A DNA stretch of 64,000 bases from positions 930,001 through 994,000 of the forward strand of contig NZ_CP129381.1 in NCBI RefSeq assembly GCF_030435705.1, in the 5' to 3' direction. This DNA is from Rhizobium sp. SSA_523. GTDB taxonomy: Bacteria; Pseudomonadota; Alphaproteobacteria; Rhizobiales; Rhizobiaceae. The translations under genes and the position numbers were made by a program. The notes below the pieces were generated by a model that was given only the letters and a program-made list of their open reading frames with translations, searched no databases and was not told the DNA's origin. This document shows positions 35,075-44,792 of this stretch, one piece after another; the first letter of the stretch is position 1, and each line of letters starts with the position of its first letter.

Positions 35075-35755
35075 CGCAAGTCCCTTGCCCAGGATCGGTC
35101 CCGTCGGCCTGCCGGTCGGCGAGCCGCCCTCTTGTTCGAGCGTGATCTCGTAGAGCTGGTCGCTGCGCGGGGCCGGCAGTGAGGGACCGTGAAGGCGCGT
35201 CGAGCGGCCGGCTTCGATGAGCCCGAGGGACACCGGACCCATATCGCGCGACGGCAGGGTCCAGACCTGGATCGTCTTGTCCTCGGGAACGTCGAACTCG
35301 CGCAGCAGGCGCACGGTTGCCGTCTCATTGCCGAAGTCCTCGACCACGGCCTGTGCCTCTCCGGCCTCGTTCATCAAGACGGCAATCACGACCGGCTCGG
35401 TGACCCGCATCAGGCTCCAACCGAGACCGGCGGCCAGCACAAGGGACGCGGCCAGAGCGGAGAGCGCGGTGGCGCGCCAGCCGTTGAAGCGGTTGTCATT
35501 GGCGGGAGATGCCGGACGAGGACGCTGCTGTGCCGGCAGCGCCGCCTCGATCCTTGCCCAGAGGCCCGCATCCACAATTGCCGGCTCGACCGCTGTGTCC
35601 AGCGGCAGGAACCGCTCCCGGCTGGCGGCGACGGCAGCGCTCAACTTGTCATCCCGTTCCATCTGCGCCTCGATTCTTGCCGCCTCGGCCGGCTCCAGCA
35701 GGCCGAGCACATATTCATCGGCCAGGCCCTCAAGCTCGTCCCGTTCCACGCTCAT
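35060..35755 (-). CDS. Anti-sigma factor, RskA type
   Basis: Membrane anti-sigma factor of 231 residues. Residues 1-75 form the cytoplasmic sigma-binding domain (LADEYVLGLLEPAEAARIEA), one membrane helix spans about residues 93-115 (ATALSALAASLVLAAGLGW), and the periplasmic C-terminal half is the RskA domain (QVWTLPSRDMGPVSLGLIEA). It holds the ECF sigma factor inactive until an envelope signal triggers its cleavage. Its ATG overlaps the sigma gene stop by four bases. The start is chosen by that coupling and by the domain boundary; the frame runs on upstream within the sigma gene. Confidence 0.9.
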   Translation of the reverse strand: MSVERDELEGLADEYVLGLLEPAEAARIEAQMERDDKLSAAVAASRERFLPLDTAVEPAIVDAGLWARIEAALPAQQRPRPASPANDNRFNGWRATALSALAASLVLAAGLGWSLMRVTEPVVIAVLMNEAGEAQAVVEDFGNETATVRLLREFDVPEDKTIQVWTLPSRDMGPVSLGLIEAGRSTRLHGPSLPAPRSDQLYEITLEQEGGSPTGRPTGPILGKGLASLAR

Positions 35756-36303
35756 GCCATGCACTCCCGCAGCGCCGTCAGGCCGCGCCGGATCCAGGAT
35801 TTCGCCGTGCCGAGCGGAATGCGCAGACGCCCGGCGATTTCGCCATGGGTGTAACCGCCGACATAGGCCATGAGTATGCCGCGCCGCTTGATATCGTCGA
35901 GGGAGCCCAGGCAGTCGCGCAGCCGGCTCTCGCGGTCGAGCCTGTGCCAGGCGGCCATGATATCGTCGGCGACGTCCTTCTCCTGCAGCTTCTCCACCTC
36001 CTCGACCGTGTTTTCGCGGCTGCCGTCCCGCAGCGCGTTCAGCGCCCGATTGCGCACGATGGCGTAGATCCAGCCGCGCGCCGAGCCGCGATCCGGCGAA
36101 TATTGATGCGCATGTGTCCAGATGCGGATGAAAGCCTCCTGGACCACATCCTCCGCCAGCTCGCGCCGCCGGACGATCCGCTGCGCGACGGCAAGCAGGC
36201 GACCGGCTTCGCGATCGAAAATGAGGCGCAGGGCGGCCCGATCGCCGCCGGCACACGCAGACAGCGCTGCCTCCAGCTCGTCGGGCCTCGTCGTCATCAG
36301 CAT
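35752..36303 (-). CDS. ECF RNA polymerase sigma factor
   Basis: Extracytoplasmic-function sigma factor of 183 residues. Region 2 is at about 25-90 (AEDVVQEAFIRIW, GWIYAIVRNRALNALR) and region 4 at about 125-180 (LMAYVGGYTHGEIAGRLRIP, TAKSWIRRGL). The RskA-type anti-sigma gene next to it defines the pair. ATG 36303 has GGGAGG eight bases upstream; a second ATG lies two codons on. It is divergent from the secreted DUF4394 gene. Matching TGCATCC elements upstream of both genes suggest that it drives its own operon and that gene. Confidence 0.92.
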   Translation of the reverse strand: MLMTTRPDELEAALSACAGGDRAALRLIFDREAGRLLAVAQRIVRRRELAEDVVQEAFIRIWTHAHQYSPDRGSARGWIYAIVRNRALNALRDGSRENTVEEVEKLQEKDVADDIMAAWHRLDRESRLRDCLGSLDDIKRRGILMAYVGGYTHGEIAGRLRIPLGTAKSWIRRGLTALRECMA

Positions 36304-36349
36304 CGCATCATCCTCCCGTCGACGGTGAGGACCGGATGCCCTCGCTGCC

Positions 36350-36379
36350 TATACGCTGCAAAGGCAGCCCATGGATGCA
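36350..36379 (-). promoter_or_regulatory. ECF-type promoter candidate for sigma operon
   Basis: On the minus strand TGCATCC (36373-36379) and CGTATA (36350-36355) are separated by 17 bases, 47 bases before the sigma start codon. The -35-like heptamer is identical to that of the divergent promoter. Confidence 0.45.
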
Positions 36380-36403
36380 CGGCAAGAATTTATTTTCAAC
36401 CTC

Positions 36404-36431
36404 TGCATCCAAATCCGTGCGCTGCCGTGTC
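36404..36431 (+). promoter_or_regulatory. ECF-type promoter candidate for DUF4394 gene
   Basis: TGCATCC (36404-36410) and CGTGTC (36426-36431) are separated by 15 bases, 70 bases before the start codon at 36502. It is paired as an inverted repeat with the minus-strand element. Confidence 0.45.
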
Positions 36432-36501
36432 TTCTCTATTGGAAGCCATGATGGGCACCTGCCCCGGTTTCCGTACGGATCAACGTATGGGAGATAAAGA
36501 C

Positions 36502-37302
36502 ATGAAGACCATTCGCACCGCTCTGATCGCCTCCGCTGCTTTGGCGGGCACGCTCGGACTGTCGTCCGTCGCAGCCTTTGCCGCTCCGGTCCTCGGCCTC
36601 ACGGGTGACAAGACTCTCGTCATGTTCGATACCGAAAAGCCGGCCGTGACAAAGACGATGGAGGTTACGGGCGTCGACAAGCTTCTCGGCATTGATTTCC
36701 GTCCCGGCAACAAGACCGTTATCGGCGTCACGCCGGATCACCGCATCGTCTCGATCGACCTTGAAAGCGGCGCAGCGACCGAGATGGCGAAGATGGACAA
36801 GATGCTGACGATGACGGAGGCGCCTGTCGTGGTGGATTTCAACCCTATGGCCGATCGCCTTCGCTTCATGACCGGAACCACCAATCACCGCGTCCATCCG
36901 GACACAGGTGCGGTGACCGTGGACGGCTCGCTCGCCTTTGAAGACGGCGACATGCACAAGGGCGAGACACCCAATATCGTCTCGGCCGCCTACACCAATT
37001 CGGTCGGCAAGCCGGAAAAGACGGCCATGTACAATATCGATGCGACCATCGGCGCCCTGATCCAGCAGACCAAGCCGAATGACGGTACGCTGAAAGCGAT
37101 CGGCAAGCTCGGCCTCAAGGACAAGCCGGCCACCTACGCCTTCGACATTCAGGGAATGGCCGACGGGCAGAATATGGCCTATCTCGCCGCGGGCAAGATG
37201 CTCTACACCGTGGACCTGAAGAGCGGCGCGGCGACGGAAGTCGGCATGATCGGTGATCTCGACGGCAATCTGCGCGACCTCACCGTTTTGCCCGCCATGT
37301 AA
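36502..37302 (+). CDS. Secreted DUF4394 protein
   Basis: Exported protein of 266 residues with a signal peptide (residues 1-27, ending AAFAAP). The remainder is the DUF4394 repeat-like domain, probably a beta-propeller fragment: LVMFDTEKP, LLGIDFRPGNKTVIGVTPD, VDFNPMADRLRFMTG, TNHRVHPDTGAV. Function is unknown; relatives are often found beside ECF sigma/anti-sigma pairs, as here. ATG 36502 follows GGGAG; the longer upstream frame is antisense to the sigma operon. An ECF-like promoter precedes it and a strong intrinsic terminator follows at 37321. Confidence 0.88.
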   Translation: MKTIRTALIASAALAGTLGLSSVAAFAAPVLGLTGDKTLVMFDTEKPAVTKTMEVTGVDKLLGIDFRPGNKTVIGVTPDHRIVSIDLESGAATEMAKMDKMLTMTEAPVVVDFNPMADRLRFMTGTTNHRVHPDTGAVTVDGSLAFEDGDMHKGETPNIVSAAYTNSVGKPEKTAMYNIDATIGALIQQTKPNDGTLKAIGKLGLKDKPATYAFDIQGMADGQNMAYLAAGKMLYTVDLKSGAATEVGMIGDLDGNLRDLTVLPAM

Positions 37303-37320
37303 GAGCAGGATCGAACTGGA

Positions 37321-37343
37321 AGCCGGCCCGCGAGGCCGGCTTT
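37321..37343 (+). terminator. Intrinsic terminator after DUF4394 gene
   Basis: AGCCGGCC and GGCCGGCT form a perfect 8-bp stem with a 5-base loop, followed by a short T-rich tail, 19 bases after the stop codon. Confidence 0.75.
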
Positions 37344-37375
37344 CCGTCATGCCTCCCGGTGCGATTTGTGTGGAG

Positions 37376-38494
37376 CTAACGCCATTTGGAGCTAAAGAAG
37401 CCTGTCGCGCGCTGCCAGTCCAGGGGGCCCGCAAATGGTTTCTGCCGGTGATCGTGCTGTCGCTGGTTGAACTGTCTCTGATTGAGCTGTCGCAGGCTGA
37501 GCTGTCGGTGGCTGAGCTGTCGGTGGCTGTGCTGCCGTTGGGCGACCACAGCGGCAACCGCGATCAGTCCGAGAGCGGTCAGGCCGAGGGCAAATGTCGG
37601 CGAGAGCGCCTGATGCGACCGCAGGCCGCCATCTATCCTGGCCGCATCCCGGGAGGGCGCATACAGGTTTCCGTCGCTGCCGCCGGCCGGCGCCGCCCGT
37701 TTGAAATAGGCCGACATCAGGCGCGCCAGCGAGCGCGCCGCCAGATTGGGCGCCAGGAGATGGGCAAGCCGCGTTGCATTGGTGACCACGCCCACCGTGG
37801 TGGTGGGTTTGGGATGTCTTGCCACGTGCACAATGGCGGCCGCCACCTGTCGGGGATCCAGAAGAGGCGGTGGCGCGGTGATTTCCCGCTCGACATAATT
37901 GGCGCCGTGCTTGAGGCCCGGCGTATCGACGAATGCCGGATAGATGTCGCAGACATGAATATTCGGCTTGTCCGCAAGTTCCGCACGCAAAGCCTCAGAA
38001 AATCCGCGCAGGCCGAATTTGCTGGCGCTGTAGGCGGTCGCAAAGGGTGCGGCGGCAAAGCCGCCGAGCGAGATCATATTGATGAAGACGCCCTTTTGCT
38101 GGCGCAGGAAGATCGGCATGACGGCATGCGCATCATTGATGTGGCCGATGAGGTTGGCGCGGATGATCTGTTCATGCGCCTCGATCGGCGTCTCTTCGAA
38201 GCGCCCCACCGCCCCCACGCCGACATTGCTGATCCAGACATCGATCCGGCCCAGTGATTGCGCCTTCTCGGCCAGCGCCTTTACCGCTGCGGCATCCGTG
38301 ACGTCGGTGACCATCACCTCCGCCTGACCGCCCAGCCGTCGGCATTGTGCTGCCACCGTATTCAGGGCATCGCCATTGCGCGCGGCGAGCACGAGCCGGC
38401 TGCCATGGCGTGCAAAGGCCTGGGCGGTGGCCTGACCGATCCCGCTCGAGGCCCCTGTAATGACGACCACTGCGCCCTTGAGATTGAGTGACAT
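37376..38494 (-). CDS. SDR-family oxidoreductase with membrane helix and repeat tail
   Basis: Protein of 372 residues. Residues 6-250 are a classical SDR: cofactor motif TGASSGIG at 13-20, catalytic Ser near 142, YSASK at 155-159. Residues 300-318 form a hydrophobic helix (ALGLTALGLIAVAAVVAQ), so the enzyme is probably membrane-tethered by its C-terminal part. After it comes a tail of degenerate Gln/Arg/His/Ser pentapeptides (HRQLS-like, 319-351) encoded by a 15-bp minisatellite, then an 18-residue end. ATG 38494 is chosen because GGAG lies six bases upstream; earlier ATGs lack a site. Substrate unknown; relatives often act on lipids or steroids. The tail may be recent and variable between strains. 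Confidence 0.85.
   Translation of the reverse strand: MSLNLKGAVVVITGASSGIGQATAQAFARHGSRLVLAARNGDALNTVAAQCRRLGGQAEVMVTDVTDAAAVKALAEKAQSLGRIDVWISNVGVGAVGRFEETPIEAHEQIIRANLIGHINDAHAVMPIFLRQQKGVFINMISLGGFAAAPFATAYSASKFGLRGFSEALRAELADKPNIHVCDIYPAFVDTPGLKHGANYVEREITAPPPLLDPRQVAAAIVHVARHPKPTTTVGVVTNATRLAHLLAPNLAARSLARLMSAYFKRAAPAGGSDGNLYAPSRDAARIDGGLRSHQALSPTFALGLTALGLIAVAAVVAQRQHSHRQLSHRQLSLRQLNQRQFNQRQHDHRQKPFAGPLDWQRATGFFSSKWR
37442..37540. repeat. 15-bp coding minisatellite
   Basis: About six to seven degenerate copies of a 15-bp unit (plus-strand GAGCTGTCGGTGGCT) lie in the 3' part of the SDR gene. Adjacent copies near 37490-37530 are almost identical, suggesting recent slippage. The unit length is a multiple of three, so copy changes keep the frame. 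Confidence 0.75.
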
Positions 38495-38764
38495 CCGCTT
38501 CTCCATCGGTAAATCTGACAGGCGGACATCGGCTTTGACTCTGCTCATCGGCGTCGCAGCGGATAAGATGCAAAGGTCGAGCGCGCTCCATAAGCGTTAC
38601 ATGATGCCCGGTGCTGTCGAACAGGCCGGCCCGCTCAAAGTTCCCGCAGGAGAAGGTGGCACCCACGCAATTGCGCCGGCGGATGATGAATGTCCGGCCC
38701 CGCCTCTTTCCGCGCGGAGCGGATCGTGGTTCAATGAGTCTTGTCGCCTGATAGGGACGCCGGA

Positions 38765-38953
38765 ATGTTTCTCGACCTGAAAAGCTATGGTCCGCGGCCC
38801 GAACCGCGGCAACCCGCGCCGCCCGAGCGGCGGATTTCGCCACGCGGCGAAAAGGTTCTCGTCTGGATCATCTGCTTCAATCTTCTGGTGCTGTGCATCG
38901 CGCCGATCGGCGGGGCGAGTGTGATCGACGCGCTTATCGCCGTCTTCCGCTGA
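38765..38953 (+). CDS. Small single-helix membrane protein
   Basis: Protein of 62 residues. The N-terminal half is Pro/Arg-rich (RPEPRQPAPPERRISPRGEK); residues about 33-55 form one membrane helix (LVWIICFNLLVLCIAPIGG). AGGGA lies about eight bases before the ATG at 38765, and a perfect palindromic terminator follows directly. No family recognised; the good ribosome site, the helix and the terminator support a real gene. About 270 bases separate it from the divergent SDR gene. Confidence 0.6.
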   Translation: MFLDLKSYGPRPEPRQPAPPERRISPRGEKVLVWIICFNLLVLCIAPIGGASVIDALIAVFR

Positions 38954-38972
38954 CGCTGCCGCGGCGGCAGCG
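38954..38972. terminator. Palindromic terminator between convergent genes
   Basis: CGCTGCCGC-G-GCGGCAGCG is a perfect 19-bp palindrome filling the gap between the small membrane protein gene and the convergent oxidoreductase gene. Confidence 0.6.
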
Positions 38973-38973
38973 C

Positions 38974-40050
38974 TCACCTTACGCCATGCCAACCCTGCCG
39001 TGACGGATCCCTGTCACTCAGAGGCAGGCTGACCACCTGGCCTGTGCTTGCCGATGTGTAGCAGGCGGTAATCAGTTCGGCGGAATGGCGGGCTTCCTGC
39101 AGCGTCGGCAGGTATAGGTCCGGCTTGCCCGACAGCGCATCGTATATGTCCGAGAAGAAGCCGGGAAAGCGTGTGGCAACGGCCGGCGTCGCTGCGACAA
39201 TCGCATCGATCTCGGCCTGCCGCCCAGGATCGGTGGCGCGGAAGGTCCAGGCGGCGGAGCAGACGTCATACGGTTCGTCGCTGGAGGTGATGGTCGCATG
39301 CTCGAAGCAGGCCCGGAAGCGCGAGCTATTGCCGGCGGCGCCCAGAGTGAGCGAGGAGGTGATCATGGCGCCCTCGGCCGACCGCATTGCTATCGCCGCG
39401 CAATCCTCCGTCTCTATCGGGTTCACCCGGGTATCGAGGAACGCCGCTACCTGAACGATATCGCCCACGAGATGGGTCGCAAGATTGTGCAGGTGGCTGG
39501 CATGGCTGACGATGACGCCACCCAGCTCTCCCGACCAGGTGCCGCGCCAGGCCTCCGCATAGTAATCACGCCCTCTCTGCCAATGGGTTTCCATCGAGAG
39601 GACGAAGGGGGCACCGAGCAGGCCCGCCCGCTTCAAGGCATCGACCGCGCGGTAGCTCGTTCCGTAGCGATACTGGAAGACCGGAAACACGCGGCGTCCG
39701 CATGCGCGGGACGCGGCGATGATATGATCAACTTCGGCAACCGAACCGGCCAGCGGCTTTTCGCAGATGACATGCTTTCCGGCTTTCAGCGCCGCAAGCG
39801 TCATCGGCGCGTGCAGCTTCGGCGGCACGCAGAGATCGATAAGCGGTATGGTTGGATCGTCCAGAACGACCTGCATGTCCCCCACGGGCTTGGCTCCGGG
39901 AACAAGAGCGGCTGCGTCCTGCGCCCGTGCAAGATTGAGATCACAGACCGCGGCGACCTCGAACCTGTCCGGCAACTGGCTGTAGCCGACGACATGCGAG
40001 CGGCCAATTCCGGCCCCGATCACCGCGACACGGATCGGCTGGCCGCTCAC
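38974..40050 (-). CDS. Gfo/Idh/MocA-family oxidoreductase
   Basis: NAD(P)-dependent sugar oxidoreductase fold of 358 residues. The Rossmann opening is VAVIGAGIGRSHVVGY and the catalytic lysine lies in the CEKPLA motif near residue 97. The C-terminal alpha/beta domain carries HASHLHNLATHLVGD. GTG start forming a GTGA overlap with the upstream gene stop. Last of three such enzymes in the sugar-importer operon. Members oxidise or epimerise sugars, often through 3-keto intermediates. The exact substrate is unknown. Confidence 0.88.
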   Translation of the reverse strand: MSGQPIRVAVIGAGIGRSHVVGYSQLPDRFEVAAVCDLNLARAQDAAALVPGAKPVGDMQVVLDDPTIPLIDLCVPPKLHAPMTLAALKAGKHVICEKPLAGSVAEVDHIIAASRACGRRVFPVFQYRYGTSYRAVDALKRAGLLGAPFVLSMETHWQRGRDYYAEAWRGTWSGELGGVIVSHASHLHNLATHLVGDIVQVAAFLDTRVNPIETEDCAAIAMRSAEGAMITSSLTLGAAGNSSRFRACFEHATITSSDEPYDVCSAAWTFRATDPGRQAEIDAIVAATPAVATRFPGFFSDIYDALSGKPDLYLPTLQEARHSAELITACYTSASTGQVVSLPLSDRDPSRQGWHGVR

Positions 40051-41066
40051 GCTCTTGCCTCCTCAGCCATTTGCTGCGCCGCAAGCGACAGTTCGGTCGC
40101 GAGAAAGGCGTGCGCCTGTGACATCGCGACATCCGTACGCTCGACCACATCCTGCAGCAGGCGGGCGAAGAAGGGCGTGCCGGCGCCCTGCGCCTGGAAG
40201 CGCTGGAGGCCCGTGTCATCCACGAGAAACACGTGATCGGTGCCGCCCTGCCCGCCGATATCGATGTATTTTCGCAATTCGATATAGCCTCGCGTCCCGA
40301 GGATGGTCATGCGTCCGTCACCCCAGGTCGGCAGGCCCTGCGGCGTCAGCCAATCGACCCTGGCATAGCCCCGTCCGCCATTCCCCTCCAGCAGGACCTC
40401 GCCGAAATCCTGGAAGTCCGGCCGTTCGGGATTGGCCACATTGCCGATGACCGCCGTCACAATGCGTGCCTCTGTCGAGCCGGTGAAATGCAGAAACTGA
40501 TCGAATTGATGGGCGCAGATATCGGTCAGGATGCCCCCTGTCCTGGCCCTGTCCCAGAACCATGCGGGCCGATTGGCAGCGTTGAGTCTGTGCGGCCCTA
40601 GCCCGACAGTCTGCACCACCTCGCCGATCCGTCCCTGCGCGATCAGTTGATCGGCCAGGGTCGCACTTTCGACCGCCAGCCGCTCCGAGAAGCAGACCGC
40701 CCATCGCCGGCCGGTGGCTGCCACCGTTTCCCGCAGGTCTGCAAGTTGCTTGAGATCGGTACAGCCCGGCTTGTCGGTGAGCACGTCCTTGCCATGCCGC
40801 ATCGCCCGGATCGCGACTGCCGCCCGCTCGCTATTGACCGCAGCCGTCAGGATGAGCGTTATGCTCTCGTCTTGGAGCAGTTCCTCCTCCTCCAGCATCG
40901 GCGCCTCCGGAAAGGCCTGGCCGAATTCCCGCAGCATTGTCAGCGGCGTCGCCGCCTGTGCCGCCCAGCCGGCGAGTTCCGCCCCCGCATTCAGCATGCC
41001 GCGCACCATGCCGACGATATGACCGTGATCGACACCGATCACCCCCAGGCGAAGCGGAAAATTCAT
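40047..41066 (-). CDS. Gfo/Idh/MocA-family oxidoreductase, DKP variant
   Basis: Second oxidoreductase of the family, 339 residues. The N-terminus LRLGVIGVDHGHIVGMVRGM is the Rossmann part, with His-rich sequence in the glycine loop, and the catalytic block reads LTDKPGC where most members have EKP. A conserved-looking ICAHQFDQFLHFTGS helix forms the substrate side. It overlaps the next gene by four bases. It is separated by 370 bases, containing a repeat-like element, from the third family member upstream, so it may have its own promoter. Confidence 0.85.
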   Translation of the reverse strand: MNFPLRLGVIGVDHGHIVGMVRGMLNAGAELAGWAAQAATPLTMLREFGQAFPEAPMLEEEELLQDESITLILTAAVNSERAAVAIRAMRHGKDVLTDKPGCTDLKQLADLRETVAATGRRWAVCFSERLAVESATLADQLIAQGRIGEVVQTVGLGPHRLNAANRPAWFWDRARTGGILTDICAHQFDQFLHFTGSTEARIVTAVIGNVANPERPDFQDFGEVLLEGNGGRGYARVDWLTPQGLPTWGDGRMTILGTRGYIELRKYIDIGGQGGTDHVFLVDDTGLQRFQAQGAGTPFFARLLQDVVERTDVAMSQAHAFLATELSLAAQQMAEEARA

Positions 41067-41436
41067 CGAATAGCCTTTCTCAAGCTCTGATCGTGACGTC
41101 GTGCCGCTGGTTTACGGCATTGCGGGGCGGAAAAGTCAAAATCTCCTTCATGACGGTGACGTGTCCAAACTGCCTTTGCTTTAGGGTCAAACCGATTTTG
41201 TGTGCGAATAGGAGAAGAGGCTGCCGTTGAGCGAAACTCCACAAAGCCTTTTCAAAGGGTTGGCAGGCGAAATCCTCCGCGTCCCGCAGGGCTATGGCGA
41301 CAATCGCTATATTCCGCGTCGCGAAGCCTTGATGTCTGTTGAATCCACCGGCGGCTTTGCTCCTAGAACTGAATGTTTTTCTCTCATACCACGCGCCACA
41401 TCCTGCCACGCTCCAAATCAAGATTGCGTTTTGACC
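41067..41436. other. 370-base gap within oxidoreductase genes
   Basis: The gap holds the element described at 41178-41443, otherwise no supported gene. A TTG-started frame at 41227 has a good AGGAG-like site but runs antisense into the next gene and matches nothing recognised. Confidence 0.5.
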
Positions 41437-41443
41437 CTAGAGC
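41178..41443. repeat. Possible short element with inverted ends
   Basis: The left end has TAGGGTCAAACC (41182-41193) and the right end GTTTTGACCCTA (41428-41439): an inverted pair about 250 bases apart. The right end supplies the stop codon of the oxidoreductase gene, exactly as the related arm does for the GntR gene at 29283. It may be a MITE-like or dispersed intergenic repeat; no transposase is inside. Confidence 0.35.
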
Positions 41444-42722
41444 CGGATGCCCCGCGCCTGCAGCATCGTGGCAATGTCAACGAGAGAGCCGGTTTCGATG
41501 GAGGCATTGGCGGCAATACCGGTGAGGATGGACCAGGCGCCGGCGACATGATCGGAGGCGCGGTCATAGCGATCGGCCTCCATGCTGTCGGGCGCGAAGA
41601 TATAGCCGAGCATGACGGGATCGGCCCCGCCATGATGACCCTTTGCCTTCGGCACATCGAGCAAGCGCGGCGGTTCGCCCGCCAGATGAAGTTCGGTGGT
41701 GATCGCGTCCTCGTCGGCATGCGCCCGCTCGCCGCCGAAGACACCATGCACCTCGACGTGGCGATGCGTGATATCGCCTTTCGTGCCCTGGAACTTGATC
41801 TCGAGCCCTTCCCAGGGTGAGTAGGCCGTCAGCGTGTAGTTCGCGGTCATGCCCTTCTTGTAGCGGATATGCGCCTGCATCGTATCCTCGATGCCGATCT
41901 CCTTGTCAAAGACGCAGAGGTCGCGGAAATATCCATCCTCGTGCTCGGCTTCGAGATAAAGGTCCCGCAGCGCGGCATCCTCGGCCATGTCGAGCTCGAA
42001 ATCGCATTTATCGGCGACGGGACAGTTGGCACAGCGCACACCCCGCCCGGCAAGGCCCAGCGCTTGGGCCGTCTCCGGACGGTAGAACGCCCGTCGACCG
42101 GACGCGAAGACATGGGTCGGAACAGACCCCAGCCACCAGTTCAGGAGATCGAAATGATGGGTGGATTTATGCACCAGCAAACCGCCGGAATTCTCCTTCT
42201 GACGATGCCAGCGGCGGAAATAGTCGGCGCCGTGGACGCGATCCAGATGCCACCGGAAATCGACGGCCGTGACGGTACCGATCGCACCGGAAGCGATCAG
42301 CTCCTTGATCTGCGTGCGCGCCGGCGAGTAGCGGTAATTGAATGTCACCTTGACCTGCCGACCGGTCCTGGCCTGCGCCTCCAGGATCGCCTTCAGGCGC
42401 GTGAGATCGATGGTGAGCGGCTTTTCGCAAATGACATCGCAGCCGGCCTCGAAGGCGCGAACGATATAATCGGCGTGCAGGAAATCCGGCGTTGCGACGA
42501 TAACGGTGTCCGGCTTCTGCTCGGCGATCAGCCGATCGAAATCGCCGGCGAGATAGGTCGCGACACCATTGGTGCCGGGCTTGGAGACCAGACTGGCGGA
42601 CTGCGCCAGCCTGTGCGCGTTGACATCGCAGAGCGCCACGATCTCATGACGATCGGCATAATCCTGAACGACGGAATCGCGGAACATCTTGTGCCGGGAG
42701 CCGCAGCCTACAATAGCGATTT

Positions 42723-42726
<4 letters not shown>
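41437..42726 (-). CDS. Gfo/Idh/MocA-family oxidoreductase with Cys cluster
   Basis: Largest of the three family members, 429 residues. The Rossmann start is IAIVGCGSRHKMF and the catalytic motif CEKPLTID. KSTHHFDLLNWWLG lies in the C-terminal domain, followed by the Cys motif CANCPVADKC near residue 240. This C-x2-C-x6-C cluster occurs in a subset of the family and may bind metal or stabilise an insertion. GTG start with GTGA overlap to the ATPase gene, so it belongs to the importer operon. It probably oxidises the imported sugar or glycoside. The stop codon lies in the repeat-like CTAGGGTC end. Confidence 0.87.
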
Positions 42727-43817
<1,091 letters not shown>

Positions 43818-43829
43818 GGCAGACAATCC

Positions 43830-44792
43830 TTATTTCATTCCGGAGGTGGCGATGCCACGCACGATCAGTTTCTGGAACAGCAAGAAGAAGATGACGACAG
43901 GCACCAGTGACAGGACCGACATGGCGAACATCTGCCCGTAGGAGGACTGGCCTTCCTGGTCGAGGAACAGGCGAAGCGCCAGCGGAACGGTGTAGTTCTT
44001 GATGTCGTTCAGATAGATCAGCGGTGCGAGAAAATCCTCCCAGGTCCAGATGAGCGAGAAGATGGCCGCCGTACCCATGGCCGGCAGCGAGAGGGGCAGG
44101 ATGATCGCCCAGTAGATCTTGAAGGGCGAACAGCCGTCGATCATCGCCGCCTCGTCGAGCTCGCGCGGCAACTGCCGGAAAAACTGGACCATGAGGAAGA
44201 TGAAAAAGGCTTCGGAGGCGAGGAAGCGCGGCACCACCAGCGGCAAATAGGTATCCACCCAGCCAAGCTTCAGAAACTGGACATATTGCGGGATGAGGAC
44301 GACGTGATAGGGGATCATCAGCGTCATCATCATCAGGGCGAAGAAGAAGCTGCGTCCGGTGAACTGCAGCCTCGCAAAGGCGTAAGCGGCAAAGGAGCAG
44401 GAAATCAGGTTGCCGATGACGGACAGGACCGTGACGATCGCCGAGTTGATGTAGAAGGTGGTGAAGGACATCGGCAGCGCCGTCCAGCCCTTCGTGTAAT
44501 TGTCGAGCTGCAGGCTCGACGGCCACAAGGTGAGGCTGCCGAAGATCTCGTTTTCCGGCTTGAACGAGGATGCCAGCAGCCAGAAGAGCGGATAGAGCAT
44601 CAGCGCTGACACGCCGATCAGGAAGATATGCTTCAGAATGCGGGCATTGCGCTCTCGCTGTTCGCGCCGCAGACGGAAAGCATGAGCGGCTTTGGCCGCC
44701 TTTGCCGCCTCGTCGGCGCTCTCCTTCCTGTCCGCGAGGTCCTGCCCGTCCGCCCCCGCCAGGAGGCCGGGATCAATCGCGCTCGTTTTCAT
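43830..44792 (-). CDS. Sugar ABC importer permease, MalG type
   Basis: CUT1 permease of 320 residues. A long charged cytoplasmic N-terminus (residues 1-50) precedes six membrane helices. The EAA loop reads PRELDEAAMIDGCSPFKIYW, followed by ILPLSLPAMGT. Its start overlaps the 3' end of the partner permease gene by 20 bases, and it ends 12 bases before the ATPase gene. Confidence 0.93.
   Translation of the reverse strand: MKTSAIDPGLLAGADGQDLADRKESADEAAKAAKAAHAFRLRREQRERNARILKHIFLIGVSALMLYPLFWLLASSFKPENEIFGSLTLWPSSLQLDNYTKGWTALPMSFTTFYINSAIVTVLSVIGNLISCSFAAYAFARLQFTGRSFFFALMMMTLMIPYHVVLIPQYVQFLKLGWVDTYLPLVVPRFLASEAFFIFLMVQFFRQLPRELDEAAMIDGCSPFKIYWAIILPLSLPAMGTAAIFSLIWTWEDFLAPLIYLNDIKNYTVPLALRLFLDQEGQSSYGQMFAMSVLSLVPVVIFFLLFQKLIVRGIATSGMK

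Noticed and set aside
35509..37302. 597-residue plus-strand frame running into the DUF4394 gene
   Set aside because: The first 330 residues are antisense to the sigma/anti-sigma genes; the signal peptide and ribosome site place the true start at 36502.
41227..41820. 197-residue TTG-started frame with a good AGGAG-like site
   Set aside because: Two thirds of it is antisense to the oxidoreductase gene and no family was recognised; possibly a remnant 5' end of a lost gene.
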